Shown here piece after piece: positions 1-6,252 of a stretch of 19,159 bases of DNA (its first letter is position 1; the number at the start of each line of letters is the position of its first letter). The stretch is from Candidatus Pacearchaeota archaeon. Its GTDB lineage: Archaea; Nanobdellota; Nanobdellia; Pacearchaeales; GW2011-AR1. A program made the translations under genes and the position numbers. The stretch is from assembly GCA_023142835.1 (NCBI GenBank), contig JAGLIS010000005.1, forward strand, positions 1 to 19,159, given 5' to 3'. The notes below the pieces were generated by a model. The model saw only the letters and a program-made list of their open reading frames with translations, made no database searches and was not told where the DNA came from.

Positions 1-644
1 GTAGCCATACCGACGGCAATACCACTCGCACCATTCAAAAATAAATTCGGAATTCTCCCAGGAAGAACAACAGGTTCCTCTTTAGTATTAGAATAATTAG
101 ACATCATCTCAACAGTTTTTTTATCAACATCTAACAAAATTTCCTCGCTAATTTTCCCTAGCTTAGCCTCAGTATACCTATAAGCCGCAGCACTATCACC
201 ATCCATCGAACCAAAATTACCTTGCCCAATAACTAAAGGATATCTCAAAGACCAGCTCTGTGCCATACGGACCATCGCATCATAGATTGAAGCATCACCA
301 TGAGGATGGTACTGTCCCATTGTATCACCAACAATTGCCGCAGATTTTTTTGTTGGTTTATTATGATGAACTCCTGCCTCATTCATTGCCCAGACAATTC
401 TCCGATGAACTGGTTTCAAACCATCTTCTGCTGAAGGTAAAGCCCGTGCTACAATTACAGACATAGCATAATTCAAATAAGCTTCACGCATCTCCGAAGA
501 TATTTCTGTATCAACTAATTCTTTCGCCTTCACTAACGATTTCATTTCCTCACGTTTTTTAATAAACTCCTCCGATTCTTTTTCTGCTTCGTCAAAATTT
601 TCAATCTCTTTCACATTTCCATTTTCTATAATTCCTTCATTCAT
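1..644 (-). CDS. gyrA: DNA gyrase subunit A, N-terminal part (cut by window edge)
   Basis: GyrA is the breakage-reunion subunit of the type IIA topoisomerase that introduces negative supercoils with GyrB. The 214 codons visible hold the N-terminal winged-helix region: the LNYAMSVIVARALP segment near residues 57-70, DGLKPVHRR at 74-82, YHPHGD at 112-117, QGNFGSMDGDSAAAYRYTE at 141-159, and the catalytic tyrosine at about 157 within RYTE. The tower and C-terminal pinwheel domains lie beyond the window. An acidic, probably helical N-terminal extension of about 35 residues precedes the usual start, compared with E. coli GyrA. The ATG at 644 overlaps the TGA of the upstream zinc-ribbon gene (ATGA), so the two are probably translationally coupled. 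The residue matching E. coli Ser83 is Ala118, while the Asp87 equivalent (Asp122) is kept. The assignment is certain; the length is not visible. Confidence 0.97.
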   Translation of the reverse strand, partial: MNEGIIENGNVKEIENFDEAEKESEEFIKKREEMKSLVKAKELVDTEISSEMREAYLNYAMSVIVARALPSAEDGLKPVHRRIVWAMNEAGVHHNKPTKKSAAIVGDTMGQYHPHGDASIYDAMVRMAQSWSLRYPLVIGQGNFGSMDGDSAAAYRYTEAKLGKISEEILLDVDKKTVEMMSNYSNTKEEPVVLPGRIPNLFLNGASGIAVGMA

Positions 645-841
645 ATTTTTACCTTCCCTTTTTTAGCTAAATTTATTTTATTGGTCACCACTATTGGAAA
701 ACCAATCGAAGTGAATCCACACTTACTACATTTCATTTGAGGAACTATTCCAAACAAGTTTCCAAGCCCAAACACATATTTCACATCGACAGATTTACAC
801 TTTGGGCAAAACATCACTTTAATTTCATCTTTCTTTACCAT
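641..841 (-). CDS. Small zinc-ribbon protein encoded between gyrB and gyrA
   Basis: A 66-residue protein with two CxxC knuckles, CPKC at residues 12-15 and CSKC at 38-41, spaced as in a single zinc ribbon. The loop between them is hydrophobic and glycine-rich (VFGLGNLFGIVP), and the C-terminus is lysine-rich. No enzyme motif is visible. Its ATG at 841 overlaps the last base of the gyrB stop codon (TAATG), and its stop overlaps the gyrA start (ATGA), so it is a bona fide middle cistron of the gyrase operon. The family is not recognised. It could be a nucleic-acid-binding accessory of gyrase, or a general zinc-ribbon protein (transcription or ribosome type) carried along by the operon. The zinc-binding fold is well supported; any role with gyrase is inference from position alone. 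Confidence 0.85.
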   Translation of the reverse strand: MVKKDEIKVMFCPKCKSVDVKYVFGLGNLFGIVPQMKCSKCGFTSIGFPIVVTNKINLAKKGKVKI

Positions 842-2745
842 TATAAATCAATCTCCGCTTTGTCAGCATTCTCCTCGATAAATTGTTTCCTTGGAGCAAC
901 AGCATCACCCATCAAAAGACTAAAAGTTTCATCCGCTTCAACAGCATCTTCAATCGAAACTTGTTTCAATCGCCTCATCTTAGGGTTCATAGTGGTAGTC
1001 CACAATTGTTCATCATTCATTTCACCAAGACCTTTAAATCGACTGACATCACATTTACCTCCAAGCTCTTCTAACTTAATCTTAAGATCTTTATCATTAT
1101 AAACATAATATTCTTTCATTCCTTTTTTTATTTTAAAAAATGGAGCAACCGCAACAAAAACATGCCCCCCTTCAATTAACTGAGGAAGATATCGATACAT
1201 CATCGTCAATAAAAGTGCTTTAATATGCTGACCATCAACATCTGCATCAGCCATAAGTATAATTTTATTATACCTTAACTTACTAATATCAAAACTATCG
1301 CCCACTCCAGTTCCAACCGCAGTAATAATATTAGAAATTTGTTCCGAGCTCAAAGCCCTTGCAGGATTTGATTTCTCAACATTAAGAATCTTACCCCTCA
1401 ATGGAAGAATCGCTTGGGTCTCTCTATCCCTACCCCCTTTTGCAGTTCCACCAGCAGAATCACCCTCGACAAGATATAATTCAGTTAACTCCTTTTTTCG
1501 ACTAGAACAATCTGCTAGTTTTCCAGGTAAACCTGAACCAACACTTAAAGCATTTTTCCGACGAACCAAATCTTTAGCCCTCTTAGCTGCCTCTCTTGCT
1601 CTCAAGGCAGAAGTCGCTTTAAAGAGAATTGCCTTAGCAATAATAGGATTCTCCTCGAGAAAATCACTCAAAGCAGAATTAGCCATAGACTCAATAATTC
1701 CTTTAATATCTCCATTCCCTAATTTTGTTTTAGTCTGACCTTCAAACTGTGGCTCTGCCATCTTTAAAGAAATAATCGCAGTAATTCCTTCTCTAACATC
1801 ATCCCCTGTCAACTTCTGCTCTTTCTTTAAAACCCCTTTCTTTGTCCCGTAATCATTAATCACTTTTGTCAAAGCAGATTTCAAACCAGCGACGTGCGTC
1901 CCGCCTTCAATAGTATTAATCGTATTAACAAATCCCTGTATATTCTCATTAAACGAATCCGAATACTGAATAGCAACTTCTGCAACAGTCCCGTTAGACT
2001 CTCTCTTAAAATAAATTGGCTTCTGGTGAATCGCAGTTCGCGTCTTATTCAACCATTTAACAAATTCAACCAAACCACCTTCATAATGAAAAACTTCTTT
2101 CCGTTCGTTCTCACCCCGCAAATCATTAAAAATAATTTTCAAACCTGCATTCAAAAAACAGGTCTCTCTAAATCTCGTAGCTAAAGTCTTATAATCAAAA
2201 TCAACCGTCGAGAAAATCTCATTATCTGGGAAAAAAGTAACTATTGTTCCATGCTCGTTCGCATTAACCTTTCCAACAATTTCCATATCTGCCTTTGGCT
2301 CACCCTTTGAATAAGACTGGGCATAAACTTTCCCGTCTTTCATTACCTTAACTGTCATATCATTAGATAAAGCTGAAACAACTGAAATACCGACGCCGTG
2401 CAACCCTCCTGAAACTGCATAAGACTTATTATCAAATTTCCCCCCTGCGTGCAACTTCGTAACAATAATTTCCATCGCAGGTCTTTTGTAAACTGGATGG
2501 AGATCGACAGGCATACCTCTTCCATCGTCTTGAACAGTTACAGAATTATCCTTGTTTAAGGTAATATTTATTATAGAACAAACCCCTGCCATATGCTCGT
2601 CGACAGAATTATCCACAACTTCGTAAACAAGATGATGAAGACCATACTTATCAGTAGAACCAATATACATACTCGGTCTCTTCCTAACAGCTTTAAGACC
2701 TTCTAAGACAGTAATGTCCTTCGCTGAGTAATCTTTTTTAGTCAT
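841..2745 (-). CDS. gyrB: DNA gyrase subunit B
   Basis: GyrB is the ATPase subunit of DNA gyrase. The GHKL ATP-binding domain shows YEVVDNSVDEHMAG (metal-binding Glu and Asn), the DDGRGMPV loop, and the HAGGKFDNKSYAVSGGLHGVG lid. The transducer domain follows, then the TOPRIM domain with LVEGDSAGG, PLRGKILNVEK and the ADADVDGQHI metal-binding aspartates. The C-terminal tail has RFKGLGEMN and ends normally at about 634 residues, the short GyrB form. I choose the ATG at 2745 (MTKKDYSAKDITVLEG). The upstream in-frame ATG at 2784 lies between a TATA box at 2790-2798 and its expected transcription start near 2768, so it would not be in the mRNA. A GGGTG stretch about 13 nt before the chosen start could serve as a ribosome site. 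It heads the gyrB, zinc-ribbon, gyrA operon and is clearly of bacterial ancestry. Confidence 0.97.
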   Translation of the reverse strand: MTKKDYSAKDITVLEGLKAVRKRPSMYIGSTDKYGLHHLVYEVVDNSVDEHMAGVCSIINITLNKDNSVTVQDDGRGMPVDLHPVYKRPAMEIIVTKLHAGGKFDNKSYAVSGGLHGVGISVVSALSNDMTVKVMKDGKVYAQSYSKGEPKADMEIVGKVNANEHGTIVTFFPDNEIFSTVDFDYKTLATRFRETCFLNAGLKIIFNDLRGENERKEVFHYEGGLVEFVKWLNKTRTAIHQKPIYFKRESNGTVAEVAIQYSDSFNENIQGFVNTINTIEGGTHVAGLKSALTKVINDYGTKKGVLKKEQKLTGDDVREGITAIISLKMAEPQFEGQTKTKLGNGDIKGIIESMANSALSDFLEENPIIAKAILFKATSALRAREAAKRAKDLVRRKNALSVGSGLPGKLADCSSRKKELTELYLVEGDSAGGTAKGGRDRETQAILPLRGKILNVEKSNPARALSSEQISNIITAVGTGVGDSFDISKLRYNKIILMADADVDGQHIKALLLTMMYRYLPQLIEGGHVFVAVAPFFKIKKGMKEYYVYNDKDLKIKLEELGGKCDVSRFKGLGEMNDEQLWTTTMNPKMRRLKQVSIEDAVEADETFSLLMGDAVAPRKQFIEENADKAEIDL

Positions 2746-2789
2746 AATAAACCATTTAACACCCTTTATACAACAAAAAAACAACTATA

Positions 2790-2798
2790 CTTTATAAA
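2790..2798 (-). promoter_or_regulatory. TATA box of the gyrase operon
   Basis: TTTATAAAG on the minus strand, in an AT-rich gap between gyrB and L24e. The predicted start of transcription, about 26 nt downstream near 2768, leaves a leader of roughly 23 nt before the ATG at 2745. This decides the gyrB start codon. Confidence 0.6.
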
Positions 2799-2850
2799 CA
2801 TTTGTATGTCAAAAATCAAATTTACCGTCGAGAAAATATAATTTACTTAA

Positions 2851-2857
2851 ATAAAAA
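2851..2857 (-). terminator. T-run after L24e, possible archaeal terminator
   Basis: GTTTTTAT follows the TAG stop of L24e almost immediately on the minus strand. Archaeal RNA polymerase can terminate at short U-tracts without a hairpin, and the ribosomal operon should end here because gyrB has its own TATA box 60 nt on. The run is only five T, so support is weak. Confidence 0.35.
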
Positions 2858-2858
2858 C

Positions 2859-3047
2859 CTATTTCTTTTTACTATCTTTAACAACACTAGATTTCTTAAT
2901 CCACTTAACTTTTTTAGTAAGTCGACCCATCTCAGAATTCTTTCGACATTTTGAAGAGCAGTAATATCTTACAGATCCATCTTTCTGAATGACTGTAGTT
3001 CCAAGAGGAAATTTATACGCATTTTTACAAAATGAACAAACAGGCAT
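2859..3047 (-). CDS. rpl24e: 50S ribosomal protein L24e
   Basis: A 62-residue zinc-ribbon ribosomal protein of the large subunit, found only in archaea and eukaryotes. The four zinc cysteines sit in CSFC near the N-terminus and CSSKC in the middle (CxxC and CxxxC), followed by NSEMGR and a basic, lysine-rich tail. The length fits archaeal L24e. I start at the ATG at 3047 (MPVCSFC), two bases after the S28e stop. A GTG at 3062 in frame would add five residues inside S28e and is less likely. It is the last gene of an L7Ae, S28e, L24e cluster, a conserved archaeal order. Function and identity are secure. Confidence 0.95.
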   Translation of the reverse strand: MPVCSFCKNAYKFPLGTTVIQKDGSVRYYCSSKCRKNSEMGRLTKKVKWIKKSSVVKDSKKK

Positions 3048-3048
3048 A

Positions 3049-3369
3049 CTAATCTTTCCCACCCTTATTTATTCTTTTGAATAATCTCCGTGCTTCAATC
3101 TCTGTTTCTCTTAACATTAAAATATCTCTCTTCTTAATTGAACCAAGAACATTCCGCCTCATAGACTTCCCACGATTTTTACCTTGTAAAATCTTACACT
3201 TAACTTGAACAATTTCTCCCCTAGTTCCAGTTCTTCCAAGAGTAGCCTCGACAATCGCAGGAACCGCACCACCCTCAGTTAATTTTTCAGATCCTTTTGA
3301 CCCACCTTGTTTCTTCTCTTGTTTCTTCTCTTGCTTCTTTTCCGGTTTCTTCTTCTCTTGTTTAGCCAT
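3049..3369 (-). CDS. rps28e: 30S ribosomal protein S28e with Lys/Gln-rich N-terminal extension
   Basis: A small-subunit protein of archaea and eukaryotes with an OB-type fold. The S28e core is residues 35-100: PAIVEATLGRTGTRGE, then GKNRGKSMRRNVLG, then RDILMLRETEIEARRL, the family's hallmark C-terminus. The first 33 residues are an added tail with tandem EKKQ units, then GGSKGSEKLTEGG. Usual archaeal S28e is about 70 residues, so this tail nearly doubles the non-core part. A GAGG ribosome-binding sequence lies about 10 nt before the ATG (3380-3383). The gene is 46 nt downstream of L7Ae and is probably co-transcribed with it. The extension is likely disordered and may contact rRNA; that is inference. 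Confidence 0.95.
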   Translation of the reverse strand: MAKQEKKKPEKKQEKKQEKKQGGSKGSEKLTEGGAVPAIVEATLGRTGTRGEIVQVKCKILQGKNRGKSMRRNVLGSIKKRDILMLRETEIEARRLFKRINKGGKD

Positions 3370-3415
3370 TTTTATTTTTCCTCATGAAAATGATTTATCA
3401 TAGAATAAATAATTA

Positions 3416-3712
3416 TTAATTGATGGAATCAAGTTTAGCTTCGCCTTCTATAATTACTGCAACTGCTGCTGTAGGTCTATTGATTCCAACAGAGATTCCT
3501 AATTTCTCTCGTGAATCAGCTTCAACAAACTTAATACTTTTCTCCTTGCAAAGAATAGGTAAATGTTGCGTCAATTCCTTCGGGTCAACATCACTAGCGA
3601 AAACAACAAGTTTCGCGACGCCTCGCTCAACTGCTTTAGTAACTTCGTTCACACCCTTGTCAACTTTCCCGGTCTTTACCGCTTTCTCAACAACGTCATA
3701 TACTGATACCAT
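3416..3712 (-). CDS. rpl7ae: Ribosomal protein L7Ae (kink-turn binding)
   Basis: L7Ae binds kink-turn RNA in 23S rRNA, in box C/D and H/ACA guide RNPs, and in archaeal RNase P. The 98 residues contain the family signature: GVNEVTKAVERG (RNA-contacting NE and K), LVVFASDVDPKELTQHLP, LCKEKSIKF, and a hydrophobic GINRPTAAVAVI loop near the C-terminus that contacts the K-turn. It is about 20 residues shorter than many archaeal L7Ae proteins, all at the N-terminus. It opens the L7Ae, S28e, L24e operon. The 5' leader carries a kink-turn candidate at 3736-3763, which would let the protein repress its own mRNA. Identity is secure. Confidence 0.96.
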   Translation of the reverse strand: MVSVYDVVEKAVKTGKVDKGVNEVTKAVERGVAKLVVFASDVDPKELTQHLPILCKEKSIKFVEADSREKLGISVGINRPTAAVAVIIEGEAKLDSIN

Positions 3713-3735
3713 TTTATTTATATTTTATCCAAGAA

Positions 3736-3763
3736 GTCCCTCAGGATTTACCTTCATTGGTAC
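3736..3763 (-). promoter_or_regulatory. Kink-turn in the L7Ae 5' leader, candidate autoregulatory element
   Basis: Read on the minus strand, the RNA folds as a textbook K-turn: C-stem GUACC pairing with GGGAC (one A-G mismatch in five), a three-nucleotide bulge AAU, tandem sheared G-A pairs (GA opposite GA), then a non-canonical-side stem AGG/CCU closed by the loop UAAAU. In box terms it has AUGA of box C and CUGA of box D. It ends 23 nt before the L7Ae ATG, and its 5' edge is close to the transcription start predicted from the TATA box at 3782-3790. Archaeal L7Ae is known to bind such motifs, including in its own mRNA in some species. The fold is seen by hand pairing only. Confidence 0.65.
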
Positions 3764-3781
3764 AAATTATGTGGAAATTTG

Positions 3782-3790
3782 GTTTATAAA
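3782..3790 (-). promoter_or_regulatory. TATA box of the L7Ae-S28e-L24e operon
   Basis: TTTATAAAC on the minus strand. A start of transcription about 23-26 nt downstream falls near 3760-3763, giving a leader of about 50 nt that holds the kink-turn. The box lies at the very end of the transposase remnant, so the IS end may have replaced or supplied the promoter's upstream part. Confidence 0.5.
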
Positions 3791-4155
3791 ACTATCCTTT
3801 TAATAACCCTGTCCGAAAACGCATAAATTCTAATTTGCAAAAATAAAAAATCTTGAACCTCTCCAGACTTATTTATCTTAATATTTCTCTTTATATCGTA
3901 GAGAATAATATGCCAACCCAACTCTCTTTCTCTCATAAAATGTTTTTTGCTTCTCAGCGACGTTATTTGTGTTCCTTTCAATACAGAATTTACATTTTCA
4001 ACAATGCTTCGCATTCCCTTATCCTCTAGAGGATTTTCCTTACATTGTCGTCGATAAAATCCTTTAGGTCTTTGGTTTTTGAATGCTCGTTTGTCCATCT
4101 TTCTGACGGGAGCAAAGAAATCAACCCGCCCAAACAGACTAACCTTATCAACATC
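3784..4155 (-). pseudogene. 3' remnant of a DDE-type transposase
   Basis: An open frame of about 120 codons whose middle reads like the C-terminal end of IS4/IS5-like DDE transposases: KGFYRRQCKEN, then RSIVENVNSVLKG with the glutamate in the position of the DDE catalytic Glu, then an LRSK..F.RERELGWHIILYDIKRN tail. The upstream part with both catalytic aspartates is missing. A stop at 4156-4158 closes the frame and the neighbouring surface-protein gene begins its 3' end there, so the copy is deleted rather than frameshifted. An ATG at 4098 gives a 104-residue peptide, probably not a functional protein. The last ~20 codons look like read-through into the former IS terminus (near 3790-3830). 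Exact IS family and inverted repeats were not determined. Confidence 0.65.
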
Positions 4156-5878
4156 CTACACATCCAGCCTGACAACTTTCTTCCCCTTCTTTCGCTACCT
4201 CGACACAATCATCATACATACCACCATTTCTCCCACATTCTTTCCATTCCACGCTACAACTTTTCACACAACTAAAATTTCCAAACCTACATTCGCCCAA
4301 ACAAGAAAACCAGTCATCCCTACATTCACCACGAGCCTCTGATCTCTTATTACGACAGACCTTCTTTTCTATTTTCCACTCACCTCTACATTTTCCCTCA
4401 CAAATCTGCTTCTCTTTCTTATTCATACAAACACTCTCAATATAAATCCCCACATTATTACTCTCATTACTCTCCTCGACAAAATCTTCAGAATCAACAA
4501 CCGCAACTAAGTCATTAACCTCAACATTTTCCAGAACAAAATCAAAAACATAAATCTCACCCTCGCTCAAACTATCAATATAAACTCTCTTAAAATAATT
4601 GGAGCCAACAGAGTCATTCCTTGGGAAAAACAAGTCAACATAAAAACTAAATGCAGGAGAGTTTCCAATATTCCCTACGCTCACATTAATCAAATATCCA
4701 GTCCCATTTTCCTTAGCATCTAAGCCAACCTCCAAATCAGGAAGCACGGGTCTCTCAAAATCATAATAAGAAACCTCGTCACTAACTAAAACCTCACGAT
4801 CAACATCAACTAAAACATCACCAAAAAACAATCGCACAATACCTATCACGTAAGGACCATCAGCACTCAAAAAATAAAGAAGCCCTCCGCCAATTCGCCC
4901 GTGAACAACCCCAAGCCCAACATCCAAATCAGTGCTCTCATTCAAACTCGCCAAATACCGCCCGTTAAAATCATAAAGCTCCGCCTCAACTCTGTAACTC
5001 CCCTCTTGCCGAACTTCAACTCCAAAATCAAACTCCAAATAATCAATCAAGTTATCATTATCTAAATCAACAAACTCCAAATCATAACTCTCAAAATAAC
5101 TACCCTCGAGAAAATCCCGAAAATCATAAACCGAACTAACCATCTCCAAATCAACAAACTTCTCCCCAATCAAAACTCCAACAATATCATAAGCTCCATC
5201 ATAATGGCTAGCTCCCAAAATCTCGCCATCAATTTTCAAAACAATATCATTAACCCCGACAACTAAATCCGCTTCACTCTCAACAAAAAAAGATTCGTTC
5301 TCATATTTTAGAAACACCGAAACATTTTCCCTAGTAGCGACGCTAGAATTAATCAAAACAACCAACTCAACATAATCATCATCGACGCTAGAATCGACCA
5401 CATCTAAAACTTCATACCCAACATAAGAATAAATTCCAGTCATAAAATCCCCCTGCCGATAAACCAATGAACCCTCACTATCATAAATCCTTAAACTATA
5501 ATCAAACTGATTCTTTCCCGAAAGATAACAGCTACTAATATTAACCCTAACATTCCCACCCGAAGAATCCAAATCAACCACGGTCTCTCCAGTTACCAAC
5601 CCACCAACATCCTCTATATCAATATAAAAACTATAACTTCCCGAAACCACATCGACAACCTCGACGTCAAAAGACAACGCCCTTGAATCCAAAAAATCCG
5701 AAACACCCAAAACATTCAACTCCCTCCCGTCATAATCAAACGAATAAGAATCAATCAACTCCTCAATCGTCATAGCCTGAACAGAAAAAATCACAAATAA
5801 AAAAAAGAACATTCCAATTACAACAGACAAAACCTTCCAACTCTTTTCTCTTCCAATCCGTTTTATCTCTCGATTCAT
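4148..5878 (-). CDS. Secreted CARDB-like surface protein with Cys-rich C-terminal tail
   Basis: A 576-residue exported protein. Basic residues then a hydrophobic run (about 15-35, ending SVQA) form a signal peptide or membrane anchor. The body is acidic and beta-rich, in several Ig-like units, with a Ca-binding loop DLDNDNLIDYLE of EF-hand/thrombospondin-3 type. Residues about 374-480 resemble a CARDB domain (PDLEVGLDA, GNIGNSPAFSF, EESNESNN). Residues 484-576 hold 14 cysteines, with four Cx3C pairs (CEGKC, CLGEC, CVKSC, CQAGC), probably disulphide-linked helices. N-glycosylation sequons are frequent. The start overlaps the stop of the upstream membrane gene (ATGA). Its 3' end abuts a transposase remnant, so the terminus may have been reshaped by insertion. 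Role is likely cell-surface structure or binding; partner unknown. Confidence 0.85.
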   Translation of the reverse strand: MNREIKRIGREKSWKVLSVVIGMFFFLFVIFSVQAMTIEELIDSYSFDYDGRELNVLGVSDFLDSRALSFDVEVVDVVSGSYSFYIDIEDVGGLVTGETVVDLDSSGGNVRVNISSCYLSGKNQFDYSLRIYDSEGSLVYRQGDFMTGIYSYVGYEVLDVVDSSVDDDYVELVVLINSSVATRENVSVFLKYENESFFVESEADLVVGVNDIVLKIDGEILGASHYDGAYDIVGVLIGEKFVDLEMVSSVYDFRDFLEGSYFESYDLEFVDLDNDNLIDYLEFDFGVEVRQEGSYRVEAELYDFNGRYLASLNESTDLDVGLGVVHGRIGGGLLYFLSADGPYVIGIVRLFFGDVLVDVDREVLVSDEVSYYDFERPVLPDLEVGLDAKENGTGYLINVSVGNIGNSPAFSFYVDLFFPRNDSVGSNYFKRVYIDSLSEGEIYVFDFVLENVEVNDLVAVVDSEDFVEESNESNNVGIYIESVCMNKKEKQICEGKCRGEWKIEKKVCRNKRSEARGECRDDWFSCLGECRFGNFSCVKSCSVEWKECGRNGGMYDDCVEVAKEGEESCQAGCVGC

Positions 5879-6252
5879 TTCTTATACCTCCTCCACAAAT
5901 ATGTCAATCCCCAACTTAGGAATGTGATTGCAATTACTGGAAGAATATAAACAAAAATTGTTCCCAATAGGAATATTGAAATATCAGAATCTCTCATACT
6001 CTCAATAATTTGTGACAAAAATAAAGGGAACAAATCTACTACGCCAATAATAATTTTAGTTTTAACATCGACAAAATAGAAAGAATGTATAGTATAAAAT
6101 AAAATTGGAACAACAAAAAATATTCCTAATTCAACAATACCTCCAAAAATTCCATCAAAAGTCTGATAAGATAACCATACAAGATAAGTTAAAAAAATTA
6201 TATTTAATGCGAGCGAATACTTCCATCTATATAATATATTATTAATACCCAT
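5875..6252 (-). CDS. Four-helix integral membrane protein, unknown function
   Basis: A 125-residue protein with about four hydrophobic helices (residues about 12-31, 35-56, 62-80 and 92-119) and a basic C-terminus WRRYKK. No conserved motif is recognised. It overlaps the 3' end of the beta-helix/hydrolase gene by 11 nt and the 5' end of the CARDB/Cys-rich gene by 4 nt, so all three are likely one transcript. Composition is more A+T-rich and less G/T-skewed than the two large neighbours, as expected for a membrane protein but perhaps also a different origin. It might anchor or help export the surface proteins; that is inference from position. Confidence 0.75.
   Translation of the reverse strand: MGINNILYRWKYSLALNIIFLTYLVWLSYQTFDGIFGGIVELGIFFVVPILFYTIHSFYFVDVKTKIIIGVVDLFPLFLSQIIESMRDSDISIFLLGTIFVYILPVIAITFLSWGLTYLWRRYKK

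Noticed and set aside
2746..2784. In-frame upstream ATG extending GyrB by 13 residues
   Set aside because: It lies upstream of the transcription start predicted from the TATA box at 2790-2798, and the extra residues do not match GyrB.
2824..2837. ACCGTCGAGAAAAT also present within gyrB near 2203
   Set aside because: Short, only two copies, one inside a coding region; no sign of a functional repeat.
3048..3062. GTG start giving L24e five more residues
   Set aside because: It would overlap the end of S28e; the ATG at 3047 gives the normal L24e N-terminus.
3716..3727. AT-rich TATA-like run right before the L7Ae ATG
   Set aside because: A start about 26 nt downstream would lie inside the coding region; the box at 3782-3790 fits instead.
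4026..4342. Overlapping open frames on both strands near the 3' end of the Cys-rich gene
   Set aside because: They are shadows of the surface-protein gene and the transposase remnant, with no recognisable protein features.
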